A DNA stretch of 64,000 bases, from the NCBI GenBank assembly GCA_020639075.1, contig JACKHI010000001.1, forward strand, positions 496,001 to 560,000, given 5' to 3'. This DNA comes from Phycisphaerales bacterium (GTDB taxonomy: Bacteria; Planctomycetota; Phycisphaerae; UBA1845; UTPLA1). A program made the translations under genes and the position numbers. Shown here piece by piece: positions 34,715 through 43,752 of the stretch. Below the pieces are notes generated by a model. That model had not been told where the DNA came from. It worked only from the letters and a program-made list of their open reading frames with translations, and made no database searches. Numbering within the stretch: the stretch's first letter is position 1; every line of letters starts with the position of its first letter.

Positions 34715-36550
34715 ATGACAGATTTGCCCCGACCATCCAACGAGCCCGGCAGCGACGACGCCCGCGACGAGGCAATCGGCCGGCTCATCAATGAGTTCTT
34801 CGATCGGCGCGAGAGTGGAGAGATCTTCACTGAAGAGGAGTTCCTCGCGCAGAACGCGGACTTTGCGGATGAACTGCGCGAACACCTCACAGGGTTGGAC
34901 CTGATCAAGGGCATCGGCTCGTCCTCGGCGGCGGACGGCCTGGAATCGAATCGAACCCAGTCCATCGCCCGGGATCGTCACGAGGCCGCCGCCGAGTTGG
35001 AAGACATCCACATTCCGGAAATCCCCGGCTACAGGATTCAGCGACCGTTGGGTCGCGGCGGAATGGGCATCGTCTACAAAGCGATACAGAATTCCACGGG
35101 CAGACAGGTTGCCCTGAAGGTCCTCCTGGAGGGCCCCTTCGCCGCCCCGCAGGCGCGCAAGCGATTCGAGCGGGAGATATCGCTCTCGGCTCAGCTGCGC
35201 CATCCAAACATTATTCCGATCTACGACAGCGGTCGCGCCGACGGCCGCATGTACTACGCGATGGAGTACGTCCGCGGGCTGCCGCTGACGGAGTACGTGC
35301 TCCGCGAGAACCCAGGCCTGACGCGACGACTGCAGTTGTTCTGCAAAATCGGCGCAGCCCTGCGCCACGCTCACCAGCGCGGCGTCGTGCATCGCGACCT
35401 GAAGCCCTCGAACGTCCTCGTCAATGCGGACGGCGAGCCTCACCTGCTCGACTTCGGTCTCGCAAAGCAGGGTACGTTCAGTGACATGACGACATCGCTG
35501 ACGGCGCAGATCATCGGCACGCCGGCGTATATGTCGCCCGAACAGGCGGCGGGCGATCCGTCGGGCATCGATGTCCGCACGGATGTGTACTCGCTTGGCG
35601 TCGTGCTCTATGAGCTCGTGTCCGGCGAGTTGCCGTACGACACGAAAGTGTCGATCGGTAAGTTGCTGACGAACATCGCCAAATGCGATCCCGATGAAAC
35701 GCACTTGTCGAAAGCGCGGATCGACCCCGAATTGACGGCTATCGTGCTCAAGGCGCTTGAGAAGAACAAGGACGATCGCTACCAATCTGTCGATGCGTTC
35801 CTGTCGGACGTGACGCACTACATGGCGGACGAGCCGATTTCCGTCCGACCGGCAAGCGGCGCCTACTTTCTGCGGAAGACATTCTGGCGACATCGCGTGG
35901 CGATCGCCGCTGTCGGCATTGCCGCCGTTCTGTTCGGCGGCGTGGGGTACATGCTCTACAAGATCAACTCCGCGTTGAACGAGAACCAGGTGAAGATCGC
36001 CCGGCAGGATGAAGCGATCAAGGTTCAGGCGGAAGAGAAGCGGCTGCTCGCCGAACAGATCGAAAAAAAGAAAACCGAGGTCGACGCCTACGAGGCGCTG
36101 ATCCGGCAGTTCGGACTCGATCCGAAGGTGTTTCAGAATCTCTCAAAAATCGCCGGCGAAGGCAGGCCGGCGCCGGCGATCGGTGAATTGATGCAGTTGC
36201 TCGCCAATGCAAGCGAATCCAATATCCCTACCAACACGGGTTCGGCGCCGGCAAGGCCCGCCGGCAAGGATCTCGAGGCCGGATACCAGGAGTTCGCCAT
36301 CGGCGAGATATCGCCGAACTCGCTGACGCCCGCGGATTCCGTGACGCCAGAGGCGAGAAACGCCCTCACGATCGCGATCAGCAACTACATTGACCAGCTG
36401 AAAGCCGCGGAACAGGGCCGCCAGGCGGCAAGCCAGCCTTCGTCTCAACCCGCCGATTCCGTCGCAGACGCCATTGACGGGGAAGACGGCAAGGATGCGG
36501 TCGAGTCGGGCGGCGCGTCAGTCGCGCCGAAAGCCGTCAACAAGAGCTGA
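34715..36550 (+). CDS. Ser/Thr protein kinase with single membrane helix
   Basis: From the ATG at 34715 the protein has 611 residues; an ATG at 34685 is another option. Residues 1-100 are acidic, including an ERHL-like N-terminal segment common in these kinases. The kinase domain (105-375) has GRGGMGIV, Lys135, HRDLKPSN with Asp228, and DFGLAK with Asp246, so it should be active. One membrane helix spans about 394-416. An extracytoplasmic coiled-coil and a low-complexity Ser/Ala tail follow. The last 106 bp overlap the 3' end of the gene on the opposite strand. Confidence 0.93.
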   Translation: MTDLPRPSNEPGSDDARDEAIGRLINEFFDRRESGEIFTEEEFLAQNADFADELREHLTGLDLIKGIGSSSAADGLESNRTQSIARDRHEAAAELEDIHIPEIPGYRIQRPLGRGGMGIVYKAIQNSTGRQVALKVLLEGPFAAPQARKRFEREISLSAQLRHPNIIPIYDSGRADGRMYYAMEYVRGLPLTEYVLRENPGLTRRLQLFCKIGAALRHAHQRGVVHRDLKPSNVLVNADGEPHLLDFGLAKQGTFSDMTTSLTAQIIGTPAYMSPEQAAGDPSGIDVRTDVYSLGVVLYELVSGELPYDTKVSIGKLLTNIAKCDPDETHLSKARIDPELTAIVLKALEKNKDDRYQSVDAFLSDVTHYMADEPISVRPASGAYFLRKTFWRHRVAIAAVGIAAVLFGGVGYMLYKINSALNENQVKIARQDEAIKVQAEEKRLLAEQIEKKKTEVDAYEALIRQFGLDPKVFQNLSKIAGEGRPAPAIGELMQLLANASESNIPTNTGSAPARPAGKDLEAGYQEFAIGEISPNSLTPADSVTPEARNALTIAISNYIDQLKAAEQGRQAASQPSSQPADSVADAIDGEDGKDAVESGGASVAPKAVNKS

Positions 36551-37185
36551 GCCAGCCGCGTCGTCTGGTCGACCATCGCCGCCATTTCCGTCTCCAAGAA
36601 CGCCCCCGGTTCGAACGCGGCCACAAGCCCCGGCGCAATTTCCCAATTCCGCTCACGCGCTTGCTGCGTCAGGAACGCAGCAAGCCGCGGCGTCATGTGG
36701 GTCCGCCAAGCATCGGGATCGTCCGACAGAAATGCGTGCGGCGAGCGAATGGCATCAGGCTCCGCGAACTGAGCCAGATCAACCGGATACATGTGCCGGA
36801 CACGCGCGGCGGCTATCAGCCAGTCCTGATCCGTGAGAATCGACCATCGCAGCGGGCAGGCGACATCGCACAGAACCACGCGCCAGGAATGCGACATCCG
36901 CTCGAGTTCCGTTCCCGTCTCATACGTATAGGAGAATGCAAGAATACCGGGCCGTGGCTCGAATAACGCGCCGATGCGGCGGCTATGGCCGACGCGCATC
37001 AGCGCCATGCTTCCCGCACGACTCAATACGGCATCCCGACCTCGCAGGCGAACACCCCAGCCGAGTTTCGACGCCAATCGGCGGATGCGGGCCGTTTCGC
37101 GCAATCGCCTGTAGAGAAGCGTCGCCGCCGATACGCCGATCGCACCCATGCCGGCTACGAGATATGTGGCGTACGTCTGTTTCAC
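36445..37185 (-). CDS. Hypothetical protein with N-terminal membrane anchor
   Basis: The 246-residue protein begins at GTG, overlapping the stop of the upstream cytochrome gene as GTGA, which indicates coupling. Residues about 5-26 form a membrane helix. The rest is soluble with no recognised domain; the region around YTYETGTELERMSHSWRVVL may form a beta-rich core. The final 35 codons are antisense to the end of the kinase gene. Function is unknown. Confidence 0.7.
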   Translation of the reverse strand: MKQTYATYLVAGMGAIGVSAATLLYRRLRETARIRRLASKLGWGVRLRGRDAVLSRAGSMALMRVGHSRRIGALFEPRPGILAFSYTYETGTELERMSHSWRVVLCDVACPLRWSILTDQDWLIAAARVRHMYPVDLAQFAEPDAIRSPHAFLSDDPDAWRTHMTPRLAAFLTQQARERNWEIAPGLVAAFEPGAFLETEMAAMVDQTTRLAQLLLTAFGATDAPPDSTASLPSSPSMASATESAG

Positions 37186-38153
37186 TGTTGATTCGCGCGT
37201 TCCGGCGCATCACCGATTGCCGGCTTCTTGTCGTCGTCTTCCAGCTTTGGCTCGGGTTCCGACATTTCAGGCCTGGGAATCAACCGGACGCCGTAATCCT
37301 CTTCGGGGATTTTCAGAGATCCGATCCACTTGAGAATTCGCTGGAATCGAGGGTGCTTGTGCGACTGGTACAGCGGTCGATATTCAATCCCGCCGGGGTG
37401 CTGATACTCCGCAGGGACTTCGGAAGGCGGCAACATGTACGTTACGAGCAGTGAGTGCGACGGATCATTGCGATCGATCATCTTCTTGCCGTTCAGCATG
37501 AAATCATTGAGCGTAATGAAGTTTGCATACGTCGTCGCCGCGAGTTTCTTCGGGTCCTTGAATAGCTTGAATCCGTACGCCTTTTCATTCGTCGCGTTGT
37601 GACAGCCCGACGTCGCGCAGCCGCGAAGCACCTGTGGCATCACGTGCTTGCGAAACTCCAGGAAAACTTCCGGGTCCGTCAGAATCTCAACCTTGTCGGC
37701 GTACTTTGCACCCTTGTAGTGTGCAATGATATGCAGCTTCTGCGGCGGCGTGCGCTTCAGGAAATTCTGCCGCGCCTTCTTCCCCTTGAAGTCGTCGTGA
37801 CCGGTCATATCAACCAGGAATTCGTCCAGCACGTCCCTCGGAATCTTGACCGTGACGGGATCCACGCCCTTCAGACCTCGCATCGCGCGGAGCTCCATGT
37901 AGCGGATCCGGTTGATCTCCTCGTCCGTGAGTTTGCGCAATTCCGGGGCGATTCCGTCTGCCGTCTCGGTCGATGGCCCGTCCGGATGATCGGGTGCATT
38001 GTCGTTGTCGTTCGACGTGGGTTCGTCCGCCGGCGGCGCCGCGAACGCCCGCTGAGGCTCGAATGCGGAATTGCCGACGAGAATCCCGACGCCCGCCACG
38101 GCGACGATCGCAAGTGTGATCGCGAGCCGCCTGTATGCATAAATGAAGTTCAT
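37182..38153 (-). CDS. Secreted or membrane-anchored c-type cytochrome-like protein
   Basis: The 323-residue protein has an N-terminal signal or anchor (LAITLAIVAVAGVGILVG) and an Asp/Asn/Pro-rich linker. One unusual haem-like motif, CATSGCH, lies at about residue 185, followed by NATNEKAYGFKLF and HPSHSLLVTYMLPPSE-like features of planctomycete cytochrome domains. The motif is C-x4-C-H rather than C-x2-C-H. GGAGG lies 6 nt before the ATG at 38153. It is coupled to the following gene. A role in periplasmic electron transfer is likely but unproven. Confidence 0.8.
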   Translation of the reverse strand: MNFIYAYRRLAITLAIVAVAGVGILVGNSAFEPQRAFAAPPADEPTSNDNDNAPDHPDGPSTETADGIAPELRKLTDEEINRIRYMELRAMRGLKGVDPVTVKIPRDVLDEFLVDMTGHDDFKGKKARQNFLKRTPPQKLHIIAHYKGAKYADKVEILTDPEVFLEFRKHVMPQVLRGCATSGCHNATNEKAYGFKLFKDPKKLAATTYANFITLNDFMLNGKKMIDRNDPSHSLLVTYMLPPSEVPAEYQHPGGIEYRPLYQSHKHPRFQRILKWIGSLKIPEEDYGVRLIPRPEMSEPEPKLEDDDKKPAIGDAPERANQQ

Positions 38154-38318
38154 GTCGCTCCTCCAGCTGATACCGGCGTATTCGACAATTGCGAATCGCC
38201 CGCTTCGATCGACTCGCCCCAACCACAGTTCCCCGTCCGTGCGTTATTATATGAACCGGACGCGTCCGGCATGCGTGTGCCGGAAAGCGCCGATAATCCC
38301 GCAATCAGAAGGTAGGCG

Positions 38319-38600
38319 ATGGACTCGACAACGTCCACCATCCAGTCGTTCCTGGGAAAGAACGTGGTTTTCGACACGGCAGGCCCCGTGACGTATCTCG
38401 GGACGCTCGCATCCGTGGAATCGGACGGTTTCATTCTGGAGAACGCCGATATCCGCGATCGCCACGAGGGCCATGTCAGTAAGGAGAAGTACATCTGCGA
38501 CGCCAAGGCCCACGGGATTCAGGCGAATCGCGCTCGTATTTTCGTGTTCCGTGACGCCGTGATCAGCGTTTCATCCCTTGACGACGTCATCGGCGAGTAG
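38319..38600 (+). CDS. Conserved small protein, possible LSm-like fold
   Basis: The 93-residue soluble protein alternates short strands (VVFDTAG, TYLGTLASVES, GFILENAD, RIFVFRDAVISVSSLDD) in a way that resembles a small LSm/SH3-type barrel. This assignment rests on pattern only. AGG lies before the ATG at 38319. It ends beside a strong hairpin shared with the convergent gene. Such small proteins are known mostly as conserved hypotheticals in planctomycetes; function is unknown. Confidence 0.65.
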   Translation: MDSTTSTIQSFLGKNVVFDTAGPVTYLGTLASVESDGFILENADIRDRHEGHVSKEKYICDAKAHGIQANRARIFVFRDAVISVSSLDDVIGE

Positions 38601-38610
38601 CCGAACGAAA

Positions 38611-38642
38611 CGCGGCGCTCGCCCTTTCGGGCCAGCGCCGCG
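38611..38642. terminator. Hairpin between two convergent genes
   Basis: A perfect 9-bp stem, CGCGGCGCT at 38611-38619 with its complement at 38634-38642, encloses an inner GCCC/GGGC stem and a TTTC loop. It lies 10 nt after the stop of the plus-strand gene and 32 nt after that of the minus-strand gene. There is only a TTT run on the minus side. It probably terminates both transcripts. Confidence 0.65.
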
Positions 38643-38674
38643 ATGCGCATTCGAGTTACACGAGGAGCAATTCC

Positions 38675-40294
38675 CTAGTTCAACAGGGCCGCGGTCATTC
38701 CGGAAACGTCCGCGATATCCAGCCCGCTGCTCGCGTCGAAATCGCCCGCGCAGACTTCGCCTTGAGTCGGACTGCCCGAGAGCAACGCGCTGACGAATCC
38801 CTGCACGTCGTTGCCATCGACGCCGCCCGATCCGTCAAAATCGCCCAACACAGCGCCGTCACACGGATTGCCGCTCTCGCAGACATCCGCGATAGAGTTC
38901 ATGTCCGCGTCGGTGCAATCGGTACCCATGCCCATCCATGCGGCCATCGGGATCTGCTGGCAATCCGACTCGATGACTTCCGTGATGCAAAAGCCGTTCG
39001 AGAGGCAGCAGGCGCCGACCGGCTGCGGGCAAAAGACGCCCGAGCAGACTGTTTGGTGACCCTGGAACGTGCCACCCATCGCATTGCAGTTCGTGTCGAG
39101 GACCGAATCCACACAATTGCCGGCGGGCATGCAGCAGGCGCCTGTCGGAAAACAGATGATCGTAGCACAGTTCGAGCCCGCGCCGTTCCATGTGCCGCCG
39201 GCGCCTGAACAGTTCAATGCTGTCAGGTTGACGCACCCTGACGGCATGAAACAGCAAGCCCCCGTCGGCTGCGGACAATTGACGTTCGCACAAAGGGAGG
39301 CGTCGCCCTGATACACGCCTGACGACGTGGCGCACAACGACTGAGTCAACGACTCGCAGGTACCATCCGGCTTGCAACAGGCGCCCGTCGGCGTAACGCA
39401 ATTCAGCGGCTCATAGATGACGCGCATCGTCCAGTCATTCACGAAACTGGCGGGAAGGACGGCCGTGTCATTCAGGCGATACCAGCCGGACGCGACAGTC
39501 AGAGAACAGAGGCCAGTCGCGCCAGGGCAGGTTCGGGCGAACAACCACTGCTCCGACCCGAATTCTCCGGGACCGGCCGAGTCCATCGCCGGAAACGAAT
39601 TCGTGTTGACGTCGACCGGACAGCAGATCGCTGGAAGCGTGCCCAGCCCCGAGCAGCTGCACGATGTCAATGGTGGGTTGTTGTGCGCATCGATTCGAAA
39701 ACCGATGCTGAACTTGTTCGACCCGTCGTTCATGATGATGATCTGTTCCGGATCCTGCGGATCGACCGTCAGTTGCAGGTCGACAACCTGCGAACCTGCG
39801 AACGGCAGCGAGATGTGCGGAATGATGTCGCCATCCGAGGAGACCGTCTCAACCAACGTGCCGGTTCGCGGATCTCCCTGCCAGACGAGCAAGGAGAATT
39901 CCGTGGTCGTGTTGTTGAATGAACTCTGACCCCACAGGATTTCGCCGGTCCGTAGGATGATCGGCCAATCCGTTGCCGGGACCGTGTAGGTGGACGCCGC
40001 GATTTCCTGTTCGACCATACCTGGCGGCAGCGAAACGGCGACTTGGCCGGTGAACGGTAGATCGGAATACGTTTGCGACTGTGGCGGACAAATGCCGCGC
40101 GGCGCGCCGGCGGGGCCGCCGCCCGGAGAGATGAATACCTGCATCGTGGGGATGTCATTCCCCTGAACAATCGTTGGCGGCGAGTCAAAAATCGGATCAA
40201 CTGCCGGGGCGTCATCGCCAATGGCGTGAGAATCCGCCCAAACCAAGATCGACAAGATTGCGCAAACAGACAGTGAATGCCGGAAGAACGACAT
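38675..40294 (-). CDS. Secreted Cys-rich repeat protein with C-terminal dockerin-like domain
   Basis: The 539-residue protein has a signal peptide. A beta-rich region of about 280 residues follows. Next come four tandem Cys-rich repeats of about 45 residues, each starting P-x-GACC (GACCKPDG, GACCFMPSG, GACCMPAG, GACCLSNG) and ending near a CP pair. The C-terminus has two calcium-loop-like segments, GDFDGSGGVDGNDV and GDFDASSGLDIADV, typical of dockerin type I. GGGAGGGG lies before the ATG at 40294. It is likely extracellular; partner cohesins are not visible in this window. Confidence 0.85.
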   Translation of the reverse strand: MSFFRHSLSVCAILSILVWADSHAIGDDAPAVDPIFDSPPTIVQGNDIPTMQVFISPGGGPAGAPRGICPPQSQTYSDLPFTGQVAVSLPPGMVEQEIAASTYTVPATDWPIILRTGEILWGQSSFNNTTTEFSLLVWQGDPRTGTLVETVSSDGDIIPHISLPFAGSQVVDLQLTVDPQDPEQIIIMNDGSNKFSIGFRIDAHNNPPLTSCSCSGLGTLPAICCPVDVNTNSFPAMDSAGPGEFGSEQWLFARTCPGATGLCSLTVASGWYRLNDTAVLPASFVNDWTMRVIYEPLNCVTPTGACCKPDGTCESLTQSLCATSSGVYQGDASLCANVNCPQPTGACCFMPSGCVNLTALNCSGAGGTWNGAGSNCATIICFPTGACCMPAGNCVDSVLDTNCNAMGGTFQGHQTVCSGVFCPQPVGACCLSNGFCITEVIESDCQQIPMAAWMGMGTDCTDADMNSIADVCESGNPCDGAVLGDFDGSGGVDGNDVQGFVSALLSGSPTQGEVCAGDFDASSGLDIADVSGMTAALLN

Positions 40295-40494
40295 ACAAAC
40301 CCCTCCCACCAGGCCGGGTGCAGAACTGTTGTAGACAGATCGCATCCCTCCGCTCGTCACGAGAATGACGACGGACAGAGAGCATGCAAACCCATACCGC
40401 TCGCTACCGATTATCTGACGTCGAGGCGACGAAATCAAATTTTTCCGGTGTAAATCCTTTTCGACAACGCGGTTATGGACCTGCTCGGCGGCGG

Positions 40495-41454
40495 CTAGAG
40501 GATGCCGGCGCCGAAACTGTCGGCATCGTCCGTCGTATTGAGATCGTCCTGTGGTGACGTTGACGACATGCTCTCCGTCGAATCCACGACCTCGGCCTGC
40601 ATGTTAGCGTCACCCATATGTCGCTCCCCATGTGACGACCCGTTGCGACCGTTGGTTGTCCCCATCGTATTCGACGGCGGATTCCGTTTCTTGGATGCCG
40701 GCTGGGGCGACCAATCCAGCCCGGCAGCGAAATCGTCATCTTCGCGAGCCTGCGTCGGGACAGCTCGTCGCGCCGGCGGGACTTTCGCAGGGATTGCCTC
40801 AGCTCGGCGTTGAGCGGGCGGCGCGGGCGCTTCTTGCGGTTGCACCTCCCGGCTCGGTTCCTCCGTCACTTTCGAGGACTTTTCGATCGCCCGACCTTCA
40901 GCGTGACTTGGGCGTTTCCGATCCGGATCTCGCGGCTCGCCGCGGCGAGGCGGCACTGGCTCATCCGCGTCGTCTTCCAGTCGCGTTGGTCTGCGCAATT
41001 GGGCAATCACGTCGTCGAATCCGACGGGCGACTCGTCATACTCCTCAAAGTCCTCGTCGCTCTGTGAATACCCCGGCTCGAGTGACAACGACAATTCCTC
41101 TTCAAACGCCTTGATGACAGCCTCCTGGATCATCTCCCGGGATTCGACATTGATCGGATGGGCCACGTCGGCGTAAAGCTTGACCCGGCCGGCAGGATCC
41201 CTTGGCGCACGGTTCGCATTGAGCCGCGTCCCGCACTCGTTGCAGAATTTAGCCCGCAGGTGGTTTTTCTCACCGCATTTGTCGCAATGATCCGACATCT
41301 TTCGTGAGGGCATAGCCACAAAGGGCCCGTCATCGCCGTCGATCACCTTCAAGTCGCGAATCACGAACGAATCGTCGATCGTTATGCTGCAGAACGCTCG
41401 AAGTCGCTCGCTGTCCTCCCCGACCATCTTGACTCTGACCTCGGTTATTTTCAC
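40495..41454 (-). CDS. spoVG: SpoVG family protein with inserted zinc ribbon and long disordered tail
   Basis: Residues 1-50 and 82-105 match SpoVG, a small RNA/DNA-binding regulator (AFCSITIDDSFVIRDLKVIDG, then FVAMPSRK, then DVAHPINVESREMIQEAV). Between them, at about residues 57-81, lies a four-Cys zinc ribbon (CDKCG...CNECG) that is absent in Firmicute SpoVG. Residues after about 110 are an acidic and Pro-rich, probably disordered tail, so the protein is 319 residues rather than about 97. The start is GTG with a near-perfect GGAGGTGA upstream. ispE lies 67 nt upstream, as in Bacillus-type neighbourhoods. Confidence 0.9.
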   Translation of the reverse strand: MKITEVRVKMVGEDSERLRAFCSITIDDSFVIRDLKVIDGDDGPFVAMPSRKMSDHCDKCGEKNHLRAKFCNECGTRLNANRAPRDPAGRVKLYADVAHPINVESREMIQEAVIKAFEEELSLSLEPGYSQSDEDFEEYDESPVGFDDVIAQLRRPTRLEDDADEPVPPRRGEPRDPDRKRPSHAEGRAIEKSSKVTEEPSREVQPQEAPAPPAQRRAEAIPAKVPPARRAVPTQAREDDDFAAGLDWSPQPASKKRNPPSNTMGTTNGRNGSSHGERHMGDANMQAEVVDSTESMSSTSPQDDLNTTDDADSFGAGIL

Positions 41455-41521
41455 GCCTCACCTCCGCGATGTCCGTCGTCGTATGCAAATCAGCTTGTGG
41501 AGCAGAAGACACAGAATTGTA

Positions 41522-42409
41522 TCAGATTTGACGGGCCTTCGTATTCGGCAAAATTCGATGAACAAAGACGTCGGCGCCCGTCGCCAACGCTTCGACTCTG
41601 GCGGCCCACGCGATCGCGTCGGTCGCATGACTGAAGATCGCAAAGAGGGCAGAGCCGCTTCCCGTCAACCGAACCCGCCGATCATCCAGGCCGTCCAGCT
41701 GTTGGTGCAGCCGATGCAACGCCGGCTCCACGACAAATGCCGGAAGCTCCAGGTCGTTGAATAGATCGCCCATCACGCCGTCGCAGTCGAGATTGTTCGC
41801 CTCCCAAGGTCGCGCGGCGACACGATCCTGTTTCGCATGGGCGTATGCCGCATACACATCCGCAGTGGAGAGGTGAATCGACGGGCTGACGAGAACGGCC
41901 CATCCCGCAATTTCGCGGTCCAAACGCTCGATTTGTTCACCTCGACCACGCATGACGAGTTGACCGCCATGGATGAATAGCGGCACATCGGAGCCGATTC
42001 CCGCACCAATCGCCGCCAGCTCTTCGATCCCCCAATTCAGATCCCACAGGTTGTTCAACCCGATCAGACATGCGGCCGCATCCGAACTGCCCCCGCCGAG
42101 CCCCGCCCCCGCCGGGATCCGTTTGCGGAGTTGAATGCCCACGTTCGGCGCGATGCCGGCCCGGCTCGCCATCGCGTGCGCCGCCTGATGTATCAGGTTC
42201 CGCTCGTCAGTCGGAATCGTGTCGTCGTTTTGGATTTCCAGTTGAAAGGACGAGGACGGCCTTAGCGCGAGATCGTCGAACAGATCGACGCAGACCACCC
42301 ACGACTCCAATTCGTGAAAGCCGTCCGGCCGCCGCCCGCGCACGGCAAGCGTCAGGTTGATTTTGGCCGGCGCTTGGACGAAAAGTGTATCGCTTTGCGA
42401 TGATGTCAT
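41522..42409 (-). CDS. ispE: 4-diphosphocytidyl-2-C-methyl-D-erythritol kinase
   Basis: IspE phosphorylates CDP-methylerythritol in the MEP pathway to isoprenoids. From the ATG at 42409 the protein has 295 residues. It carries the GHMP kinase motifs APAKINLTL at the N-terminus and PAGAGLGGGSSDAAA (ATP loop), plus the C-terminal LTGSGSALFAIF block. The longer frame to 42514 has no family resemblance. It precedes spoVG on the same strand, a gene order conserved in distant bacteria. Confidence 0.95.
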   Translation of the reverse strand: MTSSQSDTLFVQAPAKINLTLAVRGRRPDGFHELESWVVCVDLFDDLALRPSSSFQLEIQNDDTIPTDERNLIHQAAHAMASRAGIAPNVGIQLRKRIPAGAGLGGGSSDAAACLIGLNNLWDLNWGIEELAAIGAGIGSDVPLFIHGGQLVMRGRGEQIERLDREIAGWAVLVSPSIHLSTADVYAAYAHAKQDRVAARPWEANNLDCDGVMGDLFNDLELPAFVVEPALHRLHQQLDGLDDRRVRLTGSGSALFAIFSHATDAIAWAARVEALATGADVFVHRILPNTKARQI

Positions 42410-42642
42410 GACATCGCCGTCCAGCCAAATGACGTATCGAACAATGCACTCTTTCGTCGCGCCGCATGCAGGCACATTGGCGATTCTTGTAAGGCCGGCG
42501 ATTGCATCAACCACTCTGTCATCGTGTCACGCATCGGTCCAATTGGACCGGACTGGCCGCCTGCTGATTCGATGCTAACCAGACATTGGACGAATTTCAC
42601 CCGATGTCGCCTGATGTCCGATCGCTTCGCAAGAATTGCGCG

Positions 42643-43653
42643 CTAGGCTTCGGCATTCGGCGATTCGAACACTTCGCCGGCCACTTGATGCGACGTCTCG
42701 GGCTTGACGCCTGAAAATCGTTCGAGGGCGAGCGTTGCAATGAATCCAATGAGCACCATCCCGCCGCCGATTCCCCAGTCGCCCGCCGTTGTCGGGGCTT
42801 TTGCCATGGCCAGCGTGACTGCAGATCCAATGACAATGCCCAGCAGACAGCCGATCGTCACTTTTTCGTGCGTTCGAAGCAACCACTTAAGGATGTTCGT
42901 CACGAGGACCAGACTGATGATCACACCGATGCCGACGGGTATGATGATCCGAAACGCATTGACGTCGCCTTCCTGTCCCATGCTGAGAACATAGGTCTTA
43001 CCCAACGAAATCGCCGCGAGGATCTGCTCGTAGCGCCCGAGGATCAGCAACATGTAAGCGCCCGAGATTCCCGGCAGCACCATCGCACTCATACCGAGAA
43101 CGCCGGCGACCAGATCCCGCCCATAGTTGATTTTCAGATCGTATTCACCCCGCTCGATCATCGCCTTCCGCTCGGCCTTCTGAGCTTCTGTCGGTCGCTC
43201 CACTTCACCGCCGACGAACAGGATGAGGAACATCAGCGCAATTCCCGCGAACGCCGCCGTAAATGTCGACCCGCGCCATGGCGAGGCCATGCGAATCAGA
43301 AGCGGCGCACCGCCCAGCGTCATGCCGATGAATAAGCCGTACATGATGACAGGTTGCGTCGTGACCAGTCCCGAGAGCCGCCCCGACAGTCCGACGATTG
43401 CGACGCCGGCCGTCGCTCCGATGATCCCGAGCAGCGCCAGGGAGCGCATCGTAACTTTCAGGCGCGTGATGTTCGCCACAGCGGCGATGAATTCCTCGTA
43501 GAGCCCCATGATGAGAATCATCGTGCCGCCGCTGATCCCCGGCACGAGGTTGGCAAGGCCCATCAGAATCCCGGCGATGCCGCAACGGGCAACCGGGAAC
43601 CCCTTCAGGGAAGATTGCTCTTCAGCCGTCGCATGTCTTTCAGGTGTCGTCAT
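42643..43653 (-). CDS. DUF368 family membrane protein, likely undecaprenyl-phosphate transporter
   Basis: The 336-residue protein has about eight membrane helices and two family signature motifs, LVPGISGGTM and VLPGISGAYM, in the two halves of the fold. DUF368 proteins (PopT-type) have been linked to recycling of undecaprenyl phosphate across the membrane. If so, it would support cell-surface polymer synthesis. A soluble Lys/Glu-rich loop (about 155-175) separates the halves. It lies between ispE/spoVG and a sugar-nucleotide enzyme, both consistent with lipid-carrier and envelope metabolism. Confidence 0.88.
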   Translation of the reverse strand: MTTPERHATAEEQSSLKGFPVARCGIAGILMGLANLVPGISGGTMILIMGLYEEFIAAVANITRLKVTMRSLALLGIIGATAGVAIVGLSGRLSGLVTTQPVIMYGLFIGMTLGGAPLLIRMASPWRGSTFTAAFAGIALMFLILFVGGEVERPTEAQKAERKAMIERGEYDLKINYGRDLVAGVLGMSAMVLPGISGAYMLLILGRYEQILAAISLGKTYVLSMGQEGDVNAFRIIIPVGIGVIISLVLVTNILKWLLRTHEKVTIGCLLGIVIGSAVTLAMAKAPTTAGDWGIGGGMVLIGFIATLALERFSGVKPETSHQVAGEVFESPNAEA

Positions 43654-43752
43654 GGGCGGGAATTGGTTGCGAAGTCGCGGGTTTTGTCAATACAGCGCGG
43701 AAGCGGCGGCTCCAGAGTCGGTTCGATCCTCGAAGCACTCCCCGCAAACAGG

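Noticed and set aside
34667..35893. Minus-strand frame of 408 codons
   Set aside because: It is antisense to a complete kinase domain.
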